Of a stretch of DNA of 64,000 nt, positions 41,671-51,147 are shown piece after piece. Both the position numbers and the translations under genes were made by a program. Source of the DNA: DASVFB01 sp963815965 (GTDB taxonomy: Bacteria; Actinomycetota; Thermoleophilia; Gaiellales; Gaiellaceae); assembly GCA_963815965.1 (NCBI GenBank), contig CAWFIT010000008.1, positions 62,001-126,000 on the forward strand. Reading direction: 5' to 3'. Each line of letters opens with the position of its first letter. The first letter of the stretch is position 1. The notes beneath the pieces were generated by a model. The model saw only the letters and a list, made by a program, of their open reading frames with translations, ran no database searches and had not been told where the DNA came from.

Positions 41671-41682
41671 CGCGCCATCGTG

Positions 41683-42666
41683 TCAGACAGCAGCGAGCCC
41701 TGCGGCCGTCGCAGGCAGGCCGTCGAAGTCGCCGACCGGATCGAGACGGCCGTCGTCGCGCACCGCGAAGGCGAACACCTTCCGTGCGTCGGCGTCGAGC
41801 GTGTACAGGAAGCGGCCGTCGGAGCTGAGCGCCTCGTCGCGCACCCCCTTCTTGCCCAGCGTCGTCGAGCCGGCAACCGCGTCGACGAGCGAGAGCGCGC
41901 CGTCCGCGCCGATCGCGTAGCTCGAGATCGAGCCGTCGCCGAAGTTCGTGACGAAGACGTAGCGGCCGTCCTTCGTCACCGCGGCCCAGCAGACCTCGCT
42001 GCGCGTGTTGGCGACGCTCTTACTGATCGGCTGGAGGCCTGCGGCGTAGGACGACGCGGCGGCAGCGCCGACCGTTCCGCCGAACGCTTCGGTGACGACC
42101 AGCGTGCCGCCGGGCGTGAAGTCGAAGCCGTACGGCGTCGCGCCGGACGACGGCTCGCGCACCGCCTCGCCGCCCGCGACGGGAATGGCGTGAAGAGCAT
42201 CGTTGGCGCGGTCGCTGACGATCAGCGTCTCGCCGTCGGGCGTGAAGCCGATCTGCGCGGGATCCGAGCCGGGGAGCGCCCGCGTGTCGCCGGTCGCCGT
42301 CAAACTTGCGTCATCGAGCGTGAAGCCGGTGACGTTGGGATCGCCACCTGCGTTGAGGACGAAAACGCTCGCGTCGCGCACCGCAATGCTCGTCGGCATA
42401 GTGCCTCCCGAAGCGGCGCGGTCGAGCAGAGAGAGCCCATCAGCAGCGATCGCGAAGAGTGTGACGTCGTCGCTGCCGGCGTTCACGACGAGCAGCCGGT
42501 CGCCGCTGACGACGATCGAGCTCTGGGAAGCGAGGTGCGGCTTCCCAGTCCCTCGCCCGTCGGTCGGATACGTCCCAAGCATGCTCAGCTTGCCGTCGGC
42601 GTTACGGCGGAAGGCGACGACCGCGTTCTTCTCCGCGTCGTTGGTCTGCAGATACACAGCGTCCAA
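41683..42666 (-). CDS. Lactonase-family beta-propeller protein
   Basis: A 327-residue seven-bladed-propeller-like protein of the 6-phosphogluconolactonase (YbhE)/lactonase type: AVYLQTNDAEKNAVVAF, SGGTMPTSIAVRD, IGFTPDGETLIVSDRAND, TPYGFDFTPGG, VTKDGRYVFVTNFGDGSISSY. No signal peptide is present. TTG 42666 has AAGGAG 7 nt upstream. Catalysis is not certain since many members of this group have no proven lactonase activity. It is 12 bp from the molybdoenzyme gene and could be co-transcribed with it. Confidence 0.83.
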   Translation of the reverse strand: MDAVYLQTNDAEKNAVVAFRRNADGKLSMLGTYPTDGRGTGKPHLASQSSIVVSGDRLLVVNAGSDDVTLFAIAADGLSLLDRAASGGTMPTSIAVRDASVFVLNAGGDPNVTGFTLDDASLTATGDTRALPGSDPAQIGFTPDGETLIVSDRANDALHAIPVAGGEAVREPSSGATPYGFDFTPGGTLVVTEAFGGTVGAAAASSYAAGLQPISKSVANTRSEVCWAAVTKDGRYVFVTNFGDGSISSYAIGADGALSLVDAVAGSTTLGKKGVRDEALSSDGRFLYTLDADARKVFAFAVRDDGRLDPVGDFDGLPATAAGLAAV

Positions 42667-42732
42667 GGTGAAGCTCCTTTCGATCTCTTTGTGCGACCCC
42701 GCCCCGAGGAGTCCATCGACGCGGCGATTCCG

Positions 42733-45700
42733 TTACACGGCGTCGGCGGAAGCGGCGGCGCCGAACGCGTCCAACATCGTGCGCGTCGCTGCCGCGCCCA
42801 CGAGGTGCCCCTTGCGCTCGTAGAGATCGAGCGCTGTCCGCGCGGCCTCGACGGCTTGCCCGCTCTCGCCCGCCGCTTCGCAGACGCGCGCGAGCGCGAC
42901 GAGCGCCTCGGAGCGCTGGACGACGTAGTCCGTCCGCTCGAGGAGCGTGACAGCGTCCCGTGCCGTCGCGATCGCGCCCGCGAAATCGCCACGCAGCGCC
43001 GCAATCTGAGCCTCGACCCAATGCGCGGTGCCCAGCGTGGTCGGATCGTCCGTCGACGCGAGAGCGAGTGCGTCGGCCACCGCGTCCGCGGCCTCCTCGA
43101 TCTTTCCCTGCGCGAGGAGCGCATCCGCGAGCACTGCTGCGTTCGTGGAGCGAAAGCCGGTCTCTTCGAGGCCGGCGAGGATGGCATAGCCCTTGCGCAC
43201 CTCGCGCTCGGCCGCCGCGGCATCGCCTGCCAGGAGCTCGATCCACGCGCCGTCCTGCGTCTGCACACCTTGCCGCAGCCGCAGGCCGTATTCCAAGGCG
43301 AGCTCCTTGCAGCGGCGGTAGCAATCACGAGCCGAGTCGAAGTTGCCGCGCATCGCCTCCAACACGGCGCGCTTCTGCAACAGAAACGACCGCCGGTTCG
43401 GATCCACCAGCCGCTCAGCCGCAAGATCCGCGAACGCGATCGCCTCTGCGACCGGCGTCGGGCCGTATGTCCTGGGCCCGATGCCGCTCATGACGGCAAT
43501 GAACTCGAGTCGCACGTCGCCGGCGCGCCGCGCCGCCGCGGCGGCGCGCTCATACATCTCCATCGAGAGAGCCGTCTTCCCGAAGAAGAAGAGCAGCAGT
43601 CCTTGCAAGGCGAACGCCTTTGCAAGACCGTCGTCGTCGTCGAACCGAGCGAGCGCGGACGTTACGGAGTCGAGCTCCTCGATCGCCATTTCGTTGCTGA
43701 GCTCCGGGTCTATCAACGCGCGAGCCCGAAGCCATTGGACCCGTGCGAGCGCGGCCACGTGCTCGTCGTCGAGCTCGAGTGCGAGCCCGAGAGCCTCTTC
43801 GGCTGCATCGCGAGCGCGGCGGAGGTCGTCGGCCTCGAACCGAGCCTCGGCGAGCTCGACGAGCAGCCCGGCACGGCGCACGTCTCGATCGCTGCGCAGT
43901 CGACAGGCCCGCGCGAGCAGAGCGGCCGCGGAGCGCGCATCGTCGCGCGCGAGCGCGCCGCGCCCGCCTCCCGCGAGCCGGTCACTCGCCCGGACCGCGA
44001 GTCCGCGCGCACGCTCGCCGTCGATGCCGAGTTCTTCCAGATAGCGGCACGCCTGCTCGAGGTGGTACCCGACGATCTCGTCGAGCTCCACGAGGTCGGC
44101 ACCGCGCTCGTCCAACCAGCGGGCGAAGCGTTCGTGGAGCTCGGCGCGCGTCGCCTTCGGGAGCGCGTCGTACGCGGCGTCGCGAATGAGGATGTGCCTG
44201 AACCGGAAGGCATCGTCACCGACCAGCTGCGCGCGCTCGGGCCGTACGAGCTCCTTGCGCACCAGTCCGAGGAGCCGTGACGCGATCTCCGGATCCTCGG
44301 GCGCCAGCGCCTGTACCGCAGAGCGGTGGAACACCTGCCCCTCGACGGCTCCACGCTCGAGCGCGGCCCGCTCTGCGCGGGGTAGCTGGTCGAGCCGAGC
44401 GGAAAGCAGCGCATGGATGCTCGGCGGCACGGTGATGTCGGTATCCGGCGACGTCCCGAGCATCGCGACCATCTCCTCGACGAAGAGCGGGTTTCCCCCG
44501 GCGGCGGTGAGGACGCGCTCGCGCAGACCGGGCTCCACGTCGCCGGCAAGCTCGCCGAGCAGCCGGTCGCTCGCGTCGCGCCCCAGCGGTTCGAGGAGCA
44601 CCGTCGCGGCGTGGAGCTTTCCGCCGGCCCAGCCGGGCCGCCGGTCGAGCAACTCCGGCCGGGCCATGCACAGAAGCAGGATCGAAGCGTCGCGCGACCA
44701 ATCGGCGACGTGCTCCACGAGGTCGAGGAACGCGTCCTCCGCCCAGTGCAGGTCGTCCCACATGACGACGAGCGGCCGTTCTCGCGCCGCCTCCTCGAAC
44801 AGGCGGCGGACTGCGAACGCGATCTCCTCCTTCGACGCGACTCCCTCGGCACCGAGAAGCACCGCGAGCGGGCCGGCGACTCGCGCGTCGAGCTCCCGTT
44901 CGTCCGGCCGCAGCTGCTTGACCGCTTCGACGACCGGCCAGTAGGTGATCCCTTCTCCGTACGAAAGGCACCGGCCGCGCACCACCGTCGCGTCGACGGC
45001 GCGCAGGGACTCCGCGACGAGCCGCGACTTTCCGACGCCCGCGACGCCGAGCAGCGTGAAGAGCTGGCAGGCGCGCTCGGAGGCCGCGACGTCGAACGCC
45101 TCGCGGAGAAGGCGCTGTTCACGCTCGCGCCCGACGAAGGGCGCATCGAAGCTGCGCCGCGTCTCGTCGACCGCGCGAACCGCGACGAGACGAAACGCGT
45201 CGACGGGCTCAGACTTGCCTTTCAGCGCGAGCGGCTCGACCGGCTCCACCTCGATCGCGGCGCGCGCGAGTTGCACCGTTTGCGCGCCGACGTACACCTC
45301 GTTCGGCGGCGCGGCCTGCTCGAGCCGTGCGGCGACGTTCACCGCGTCGCCGGTGACCAGCCGCTCGGTCGTCCCCGAGACGACCTCGCCGGTGTTGACG
45401 CCGATGCGCGCCTGCACGCCGAGCGACGGGAGCGCGTCGCGCATGTCGGCCGCGGCGCGGAGGGCGCGCAGCGCATCGTCCTCGTGCAGTACCGGCACGC
45501 CGAACACCGCCATCACGGCGTCGCCGACGAACTTCTCGACGGTGCCGCCGTGCGACTCGACGATTTCCTTCATCCGCTCGAAGTAACGCGCGAGCAGCGC
45601 GCGCAGCGATTCGGGATCGGTGGACTCGCCGAGCGCCGTCGAGCCGGTGATGTCGCAGAAGACGATCGTCACGGTCTTCCGCGCCGCGCCTGCAGGCGCG

Positions 45701-45780
45701 GGCGCCGCGAGCGGCGCACCGCACTCGAGACAGAACTTCGCGCGCTCCGGATTCGTCGCGCCGCAGCGTTCGCAGATCAC
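42733..45780 (-). CDS. Zinc ribbon / adenylate cyclase / AAA ATPase / TPR regulator
   Basis: A 1015-residue multidomain protein. Residues 1-25 form a zinc ribbon (CERCG...CLECG). Residues ~35-200 are a class III cyclase domain with FCDITGSTAL, VEKFVGDAVMAVFG and GDAVNVAARLEQA, so metal, Lys, Asn and Arg residues are all intact. A predicted ATPase follows (LLGVAGVGKSRLVAE; VVMWDDLHWAED), then about 450 residues of TPR-like helical repeats. Such proteins resemble human soluble adenylyl cyclase in layout and are common in actinobacteria. GTG 45780 has TAGACT 6 nt upstream. Unlike the related gene at 23929 it is intact. Confidence 0.92.
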   Translation of the reverse strand: MICERCGATNPERAKFCLECGAPLAAPAPAGAARKTVTIVFCDITGSTALGESTDPESLRALLARYFERMKEIVESHGGTVEKFVGDAVMAVFGVPVLHEDDALRALRAAADMRDALPSLGVQARIGVNTGEVVSGTTERLVTGDAVNVAARLEQAAPPNEVYVGAQTVQLARAAIEVEPVEPLALKGKSEPVDAFRLVAVRAVDETRRSFDAPFVGREREQRLLREAFDVAASERACQLFTLLGVAGVGKSRLVAESLRAVDATVVRGRCLSYGEGITYWPVVEAVKQLRPDERELDARVAGPLAVLLGAEGVASKEEIAFAVRRLFEEAARERPLVVMWDDLHWAEDAFLDLVEHVADWSRDASILLLCMARPELLDRRPGWAGGKLHAATVLLEPLGRDASDRLLGELAGDVEPGLRERVLTAAGGNPLFVEEMVAMLGTSPDTDITVPPSIHALLSARLDQLPRAERAALERGAVEGQVFHRSAVQALAPEDPEIASRLLGLVRKELVRPERAQLVGDDAFRFRHILIRDAAYDALPKATRAELHERFARWLDERGADLVELDEIVGYHLEQACRYLEELGIDGERARGLAVRASDRLAGGGRGALARDDARSAAALLARACRLRSDRDVRRAGLLVELAEARFEADDLRRARDAAEEALGLALELDDEHVAALARVQWLRARALIDPELSNEMAIEELDSVTSALARFDDDDGLAKAFALQGLLLFFFGKTALSMEMYERAAAAARRAGDVRLEFIAVMSGIGPRTYGPTPVAEAIAFADLAAERLVDPNRRSFLLQKRAVLEAMRGNFDSARDCYRRCKELALEYGLRLRQGVQTQDGAWIELLAGDAAAAEREVRKGYAILAGLEETGFRSTNAAVLADALLAQGKIEEAADAVADALALASTDDPTTLGTAHWVEAQIAALRGDFAGAIATARDAVTLLERTDYVVQRSEALVALARVCEAAGESGQAVEAARTALDLYERKGHLVGAAATRTMLDAFGAAASADAV

Positions 45781-45786
45781 CGATCG

Positions 45787-45792
45787 AGTCTA
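45787..45792 (-). promoter_or_regulatory. Leaderless -10 box (TAGACT) of the cyclase/ATPase gene
   Basis: TAGACT on the minus strand lies 6 nt before GTG 45780. Confidence 0.6.
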
Positions 45793-45818
45793 CGCCGGGT
45801 GCGGCGGGCATCCCCCTG

Positions 45819-45837
45819 CCCCCCCCCCCTCCCCCCC
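45819..45837 (+). repeat. Poly-C tract (11 C, T, 7 C)
   Basis: Eleven C, one T and seven C lie in the gap between the divergent cyclase and methyltransferase genes, at the left edge of the frameshift-rich block. It may be a real homopolymer or a consensus artefact. Confidence 0.8.
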
Positions 45838-45887
45838 TTCTCCTCATCAGACTTCGCGCTGATGGCCCTCCGCGGGAACTACTGACT

Positions 45888-46484
45888 GACCTCGACCTCG
45901 TCGAGGCGCGCCTGGACTCGGCGTGGCGTTGTCGGTCTTGCGCCCGCGCCAGGCGGAGGCGCTGCTCGACGAGGACGCCTTCGAGAACGAGGAGTTCCTC
46001 CCGTACTGGGCCGAGCTTGGAGGAGCGGGGACGTGCTCGCGCGAGACGTCGCCCGTGAGGTCGTGGGCCGGCGGGTCCTCGAGCTCGGTTGCGGCCTCGC
46101 GTTCCGTCGCTCGCCGCGGCGCCTGCGGCGCGGAGGTGCTCGCAACGGACTGGTCGCCGACGGCGATCGCCCTCGCTCGAGGAGAACGCGCGCCGCAACG
46201 GACTGCGGCTGGAGACCGCGATCGTCTCATGGGCGAGCCGACGCGTTGTCGAGCGCGCGCCGTGGGTATCTCGTCCTCGCCGCAGACGTCCTCTACGAGC
46301 GGCGGAACGTCGACGAGTTGCTCGAGCTCCTGCCGAAGCTCGGCCCGCACGTCCTCCTCGCGGACCCCGGCCGACCTCATGCCAAGGAGTTCTGGACAAG
46401 GGCGGCCGGGGCCTGGCGGATCGAGGCGCAGGGTCAGGTGTCCAACTCCGCTTGCACGTCAGACGCGCCGAAACTAATCTTTAG
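45888..46484 (+). pseudogene. SAM-dependent methyltransferase (METTL/lysine-methyltransferase-like), heavily frameshifted
   Basis: Pieces in all three frames reassemble to one protein of ~195 residues: RPRQAEALLDEDAFENEEFLPYWAEL, REVVGRRVLELGCGLA (SAM-binding motif I), then motif-II-like EVLATDW, ENARRNGLRLETAIVSWA, LVLAADVLYERRNVDELLELL and LLADPGRPHAKEFW, ending LRLHVRRAETNL. This layout matches the family 16 methyltransferases (small-molecule/protein lysine). The start cannot be fixed; the region after 45884 is used. Short insertions every ~50-150 bp break it. I suspect sequence error. Confidence 0.7.
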
Positions 46485-46486
46485 AC

Positions 46487-47491
46487 GTGCCTAAATCGAG
46501 CGTGACGCGTCGGCAGCTGCTGCTGACGGCCGCGCCGGTGGTCGTCGCGGCGCCATTGGCGAAGTTCGCGCTGGGCGAGGCGACAGCCGCGTCGCCGCCG
46601 GGACACAACGGCATGGCGATGGACGGGATGACGCATGCGGCGATGATGGGCCACGAGGTCCCGGCCCCCGGTCGCCCGGGTGATCTCGACGCGCTTCTCT
46701 ACCCGCCGCAGCCGCTGCCGCATCAGCCGGGCCGCGTGCGCGAGTACGCGGTCGCCGCCGTCGACCGCGAGATCGAGGTCGCCGAAGGGCGTGTTCTTCT
46801 CGGCCTGGACGTACAACGGCACGGTGCCGGGGCCGGTGATCCGCGCGACCGAGGGCGACCTGCTGCGGGTCCGGTTCACCAACGGCGGCTCGCACCCGCA
46901 CACGATCCACTTCCACGGCATCCACCCGGCGAACATGGACGGCGTCTTCGAGATCGTCGAGCCGGGCGGCAGCTTCACCTACGAGTTCCCGGCGCGCCCG
47001 TACGGGATGCACGCTCTACCACTGCCACTCGACGCCGCTGAAGAAGCACATCGCACAAGGGGCTCTACGGCGCCTTCATCATCGACCCGCCCGAGCCGCG
47101 GCCGCCGGCGCAGGAGCTCGTGATGGTGCTGAACGGCTTCGACACCGACGGCGACGGCGAGAACAACTTCTACGCGCGTCAACGGGCCGCGCCTTCTACT
47201 ACGCGAAGTACCCGATCAGGGTGCAGCCGCTCGCAGACGGTGCGGATCTACCTCGCCAACCTGACCGAGTTCGACCTGATCAACTCGTTCCACCTCCACG
47301 GGGACTTCTTCCGCTACTACCCGACCGGCTCGACCGATCACTTCGAGTACACGGACACCGTCATGCTCTGCCAGGGCCAGCGCGGGATCATCGAGATCGA
47401 CTTCGCGCACACGGGCAGATTCATGTTCCACGCCCACCAGTCGGAGTTCACCGAGCTCGGCTGGATGGGCTTCTTCGAGGTGGCCGACTGA
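46487..47491 (+). pseudogene. Two-domain multicopper oxidase (type C), Tat-exported, frameshifted as sequenced
   Basis: The GTG-initiated N-terminus has a twin-arginine signal (VTRRQLLLTAAP). The body shows cupredoxin domain 1 with HTIHFHGIHP and, after restoring frame, LYHCHSTPLKKHIAKG-like Cys/His ligands, then domain 2 with SFHLHGDFFRYY and FMFHAHQSEF. All four HxH pairs for the trinuclear cluster are there. The type 1 Cys is present only in domain 1; domain 2 has HAH in place of HCH. This is the type C two-domain arrangement. Likely a ferroxidase/laccase-type oxidase. Insertions occur near 46793, 47014, 47062 and 47177, among others. Ends TGA 47491, immediately before the ZIP gene. Confidence 0.8.
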
Positions 47492-48732
47492 GTGGACGCC
47501 GACCGTCGGACGCCGGACCGGCGCCGCGGCCGACTCGGGCGCTGGCGCCTCTGGGCGCTCGTTCCGATCCTCCTCCTCGTCGGGATCGTGTCGGTCTTCG
47601 CCTCGACCGGCTCCTCGATCCTCGACCTCGTCGGGCGACGCGCCTCCGCCGCCGCGACGAGTTCGACATCCGCCGGGTCGAGTTCAAGCCCGGGCGAGAT
47701 CACGATCCACGTGACGCAATCCGCAGCAGGACGAAGCTGACGATCGCGACTGTGACCGTCGACGACGCGATCGTGCCGTTACGCGCTCGACGGGCCCGAC
47801 GACGCTCGGTCGGCTCCGCTCGAGCACGATCGTGGTCCCGTTCCAATGGGTCGAGGACGACCCGTACACGGTCGGCGTGACGAGCTCGAGCGGGATCGAG
47901 ACGATGATCGAGGTGCCCGGCCGCGGTCGAGACGCGGGGCGCATCGCCGCGCGGATTCCTCGGCTACGCACTGATCGGGCTGCTCGTCGGGATCGTCCCT
48001 GTCACGCTCGGCCTCGCCTGGCTGCCCGTCGCTCAGCCGCGCCGACGCCAAGTGGCTCGCAGCCTTCATGGCGCTGACGGCCGGGCTTGCTCACCTTCCT
48101 CGCCCTCGACGCGCTCGGCCGAGGCGCTCGAGCTCCAGGCGGCACTGCCCGAGCGCGCTTGCAGGGCCCCGGGCTGATCCTGCTCGGCGTCGCGGCCAGC
48201 TACCTCGGGCTCGACGTTCGTCGCGCCACGCGCTCTCCGGCGCAGAGCCCAGGCGCGAAGCACGGAGCGCTCCGCTCGAGGGCGTCGCCCTCGCGACGCT
48301 CGTCGCCGATCGGGATCGGGCTCCACAACCTCGGCGAAGGGCTGGCGATCGGCTCGTCGATCGCGCTCGGCGAGCTCGCGCTCGGGACGTTCCTGATCAT
48401 CGGCTTCATGGTGCACAACATCACCGAGGGGCTCGGTATCGCGGCCCGATCGCGAGCGGCGCGCGAGTCAGTCTCGCCGCGACTCGGCGCGCTGGCGCTC
48501 ATCGCCGGAGCGCCGGCGATCGTCGGCGCCTGGATCGGCGGCTTCATCACGAACGACCTCGCTCGGCGTGCTCTTCTTCGCGATCGCCGTCGGGCGGCGC
48601 TTCAGGTCGTGGTCGAGGTCGGCCGCTACGTCGCCCGCCGCGCCCCAGGCGGGCTGCCGCTCCGGCTACGTCGTCGGCGGCTACCTCGCCGGGATCGTCA
48701 TCATGTACGCAACCGGGCTCCTGGTCGGATGA
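47492..48732 (+). pseudogene. ZIP-family metal transporter with N-terminal cupredoxin-like ectodomain, frameshifted
   Basis: Reassembled, this encodes about 410 residues. An N-terminal helix (LWALVPILLLVGIVSVFAS) is followed by a ~100-residue extracytoplasmic beta domain (EFKPGEITIHVTN, LRSSTIVVPFQW, GVTSSSGIETMIEVP) resembling a cupredoxin. A ZIP permease follows: GYALIGLLVGIVPVTLGLAWLP, then the metal-binding helices IGIGLHNLGEGLAIGS and IGFMVHNITEGLGIA, with their paired His and Glu, and VVGGYLAGIVIMYATGLLVG. No stop separates the two parts in the repaired frame. ZIPs import Zn, Fe or Mn. Insertions are frequent; I believe the gene is intact in the organism. Confidence 0.75.
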
Positions 48733-48735
48733 GCG

Positions 48736-49430
48736 ATGACGAAACGGGCGGAAGCATGGCGGCGACGTCTCAGCGAGGCGGTCCAGGACTACCTCGCGCG
48801 AGATCTACAAGCTCGAGCGCGAGGCGGGCGCGGCGTGCAAGACCTCGACGCTCGCCACGGCAGATGGGCGTTGCCGCCCCGTCCGCGACCGGCGATGGTG
48901 AAGAAACTCGCCGCGCTCGGTCTCGTCGACCATCAGCCCTACCGCGGCGTCCGCCTCACCGAGAGCCGGCGAGCGGATTGCCCTCGAGGTGATCCGCCAC
49001 CACCGGCTGCTCGAGCTGTACCTCGCCGAGACGCTCGAGCTCGGCCTCGACGCCGTCCACGCACGAGGCAGACCGCCTCGAGCACGCGCTGTCCGAGGAG
49101 CTCGAGGCGCGCATCGACGAGGCGCTCGGCTGCCCGACCCAGGACCCGCACGGCGACCCGATCCCCGACATGCAGGCTCAGGATCGTCCCACTCGGCTAC
49201 ACGACCGCTGACCGCAGCTCGAGCCGGGCCAGCAGGCGACCGTGCGAGCAGATCCCCGATCGCGACGGCGGAGCTCCTGCGCTACCTGGCGACGCTCGGG
49301 CTCGTCCCCGGGCAGGACGTCGAGCTGCTCGCAGGCGGCGCCGTTCGGCGGGCCGCTCACGATCCGCACGGGCGGCGGCGAGATCGCGATCTCACGCGAG
49401 CTCGCCGCCCAAATCCGCGTCTCGGCCTAG
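48736..49430 (+). pseudogene. DtxR/MntR-family metal-dependent repressor, frameshifted
   Basis: Repaired, about 225 residues: N-terminal winged helix (LSEAVQDYL, QMGVAAPSAT.MVKKLAALGLVDHQPYRGVRLTESG), the dimerisation/metal domain (RHHRLLELYLAETLELGLDAVH, LEEALSEELE-like, GCPTQDPHGDPIPD) and a C-terminal FeoA/SH3-like domain (LRYLATLGLVPGQDVELL ... GGEIAISRELAAQIRVSA). DtxR proteins repress metal-uptake genes when Fe or Mn is bound. It starts 3 bp after the ZIP gene, making it the likely regulator of the oxidase-ZIP unit. Ends at 49430, overlapping the convergent gap gene. Confidence 0.78.
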
Positions 49431-50447
49431 CCGAGACACGGGCGCCAGCACGCGCTGAGCGAGCTCGACGAGCCTGTTCGAGTAACCCCACTCGTTGTCG
49501 TACCACGCGACGACCTTGACCTGCGTGCCGCCGACGACGGTCGTGAGAGGTGCGTCGAAGATCGCCGAGTACGTCGACTTGACGATGTCCGACGAGACGA
49601 GCGGCTCCTCGCTGTAGCGAAGGATCCCTGCGAACTCGCCGACGTCGGCACGTGCGCGGAAGAGGTCGTTCACCTCCGCGACGCTCGTCTCGCGCTTCAT
49701 CTCGACCGTCAGGTCGATGAGCGACCCGGTCGGCACCGGGACTCGCACGGCGAAGCCCTGGAGCTTTCCCTCCAGTTCGGGAATCACGAGGCCGATCGCC
49801 TTCGCAGCTCCGGTCGACGTCGGCACGAGGTTCGCCGCAGCCGCGCGGGCGCGGCGCAGATCCTTGTGCGGCGCGTCGGCAAGACGCTGGTCGCTCGTGT
49901 ACGCGTGCACGGTCGTCATCACACCGTGGCGGATGCCGATCGCGTCGTGCAGCACCTTCGCGACAGGCGCGAGACAGTTCGTCGTGCACGAGGCGTTGGA
50001 GATCACCTGGTGCCGTTCCTCGTCGTACGCCGTGTCGAAGTTGACGCCGAGCGCCACCGTGACGTCCGGCTCCTTCGCGGGTGCCGAGACGATCACCTTG
50101 CGTGCGCCTGCCTCGAGGTGCTTCAGCGCGTCGGCACGCTTCCGGAACAAGCCGGTCGACTCGATGACCACTTCGGCGCCGAGGGCACCCCACGGCAGAG
50201 CGGCCGGATCTGCCTCGGCGAACACCGGGATCTCGATGCCGTCGACCACGAGGGCGTCGCCCACACGCTCGACACTTCCCGGGAAAGGCCCGTACACCGT
50301 GTCGTGCCGCAACAGGTGGACGAGCGTGTCGAGGCCCATCAAGTCGTTGAGCCCAACCCACTCGATGTCTAGCCCACGCTCGTGGGCGGCACGGAAGGCC
50401 GCGCGGCCCGTCCTCCCGAGGCCGTTGATTCCAACCCGGACCGCCAT
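49392..50447 (-). CDS. gap: Glyceraldehyde-3-phosphate dehydrogenase, type I
   Basis: A 351-residue GAPDH. The N-terminal NAD site is VGINGLGRTGRAAF, the catalytic Cys is in SNASCTTNCLAPVAKVL, the His is in TTVHAYTSDQRL, and VPTSTGAAKAIG and WYDNEWGYSNRLVEL are present. It lies alone, with AAGGAGG before the ATG. The C-terminus extends ~12 residues past the usual end. The 3' end is antiparallel to the DtxR gene over 39 bp. No pgk/tpi follows in the window. Confidence 0.96.
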   Translation of the reverse strand: MAVRVGINGLGRTGRAAFRAAHERGLDIEWVGLNDLMGLDTLVHLLRHDTVYGPFPGSVERVGDALVVDGIEIPVFAEADPAALPWGALGAEVVIESTGLFRKRADALKHLEAGARKVIVSAPAKEPDVTVALGVNFDTAYDEERHQVISNASCTTNCLAPVAKVLHDAIGIRHGVMTTVHAYTSDQRLADAPHKDLRRARAAAANLVPTSTGAAKAIGLVIPELEGKLQGFAVRVPVPTGSLIDLTVEMKRETSVAEVNDLFRARADVGEFAGILRYSEEPLVSSDIVKSTYSAIFDAPLTTVVGGTQVKVVAWYDNEWGYSNRLVELAQRVLAPVSRLGRDADLGGELA

Positions 50448-50532
50448 GACTCCTCCTTCGTCGATTACTCACGACGCTAGAAGCGCTCGCACCGAGCGGC
50501 ATCGGCGCAAACACGGATCGCTGTGCGCGTGA

Positions 50533-51147
50533 TTACCGACGCGCGAGGATGCGGCGCGCGGCGAAGCCGCCCAAAAGCAGCAGCACCAGGCCGCCGGCGA
50601 TTCCCGCGATGATGATCCGGTCGTTCGTCTGGCTGTTGCCGGATGCCACGGGCGAAATCGCGACGCGCACGCCGTTTTGCGCGGCGAGTCGTTGCACTGC
50701 CCGCGCCGCAGCTGCGGTCAGTGCTGCCCCGCGGTCCCCCGGCGCCGGCATCGTGTCCAGCGGACGCTGCGCGCTCGGCAACGGCTTGCCGCCGAGCCCC
50801 GCGCCGTAGCCGTTCGGCATCACGATCAGCAGCCGGCCCTTGTACAGGAAGAAGAGCTCCTGGCCCAGGAAGCGCGCGTACGTCTTCGGTTTTCGGTACA
50901 GCGAGGGAACAGCGCCGAGGTCGAACGGCTTCGCGATCACGGCGACCTTGATCCTGAACCCCTTCTTCTTCGCGTCGGCGACGACCGCGTTCAGCTGCGC
51001 GGCCTGCTCCTTCGAGATGTTCGCGTCGAAGGGGAGGAACGTGTCCTGCGACAGCAGGTAGTCGCTCGCCGGGTCGCCATCGGCATGCGCTGCAGGCACC
51101 GCGATGCATCCGGCGGCGAGGACCGCTGCGAGGAGCCCGCGCCTCAT
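50533..51147 (-). CDS. Secreted TPM-domain-like protein with C-terminal anchor
   Basis: A 204-residue protein with a signal peptide (LLAAVLAAGCIAVPAAHA), a domain resembling TPM (QLNAVVADAKKKGFRIKVAVI, FFLYKGRLLIVMPNGYGAG), and a C-terminal helix (IIAGIAGGLVLLLLGGFAARR). TPM domains occur in exported proteins of unclear biochemical role. ATG 51147 overlaps the copCD stop by 4 bp, so it is the last gene of the copper operon. Confidence 0.78.
   Translation of the reverse strand: MRRGLLAAVLAAGCIAVPAAHADGDPASDYLLSQDTFLPFDANISKEQAAQLNAVVADAKKKGFRIKVAVIAKPFDLGAVPSLYRKPKTYARFLGQELFFLYKGRLLIVMPNGYGAGLGGKPLPSAQRPLDTMPAPGDRGAALTAAAARAVQRLAAQNGVRVAISPVASGNSQTNDRIIIAGIAGGLVLLLLGGFAARRILARR

Noticed and set aside
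41110..44280. A 1056-codon open frame on the plus strand opposite the propeller and cyclase genes
   Set aside because: It mirrors high-GC third-position bias of the minus-strand genes, has no domain pattern and overlaps two clear genes.
45845..45864. CATCAG/CTGATG hairpin in the cyclase-methyltransferase gap
   Set aside because: Six base pairs, 8-nt loop, in a low-quality region; not enough to call.
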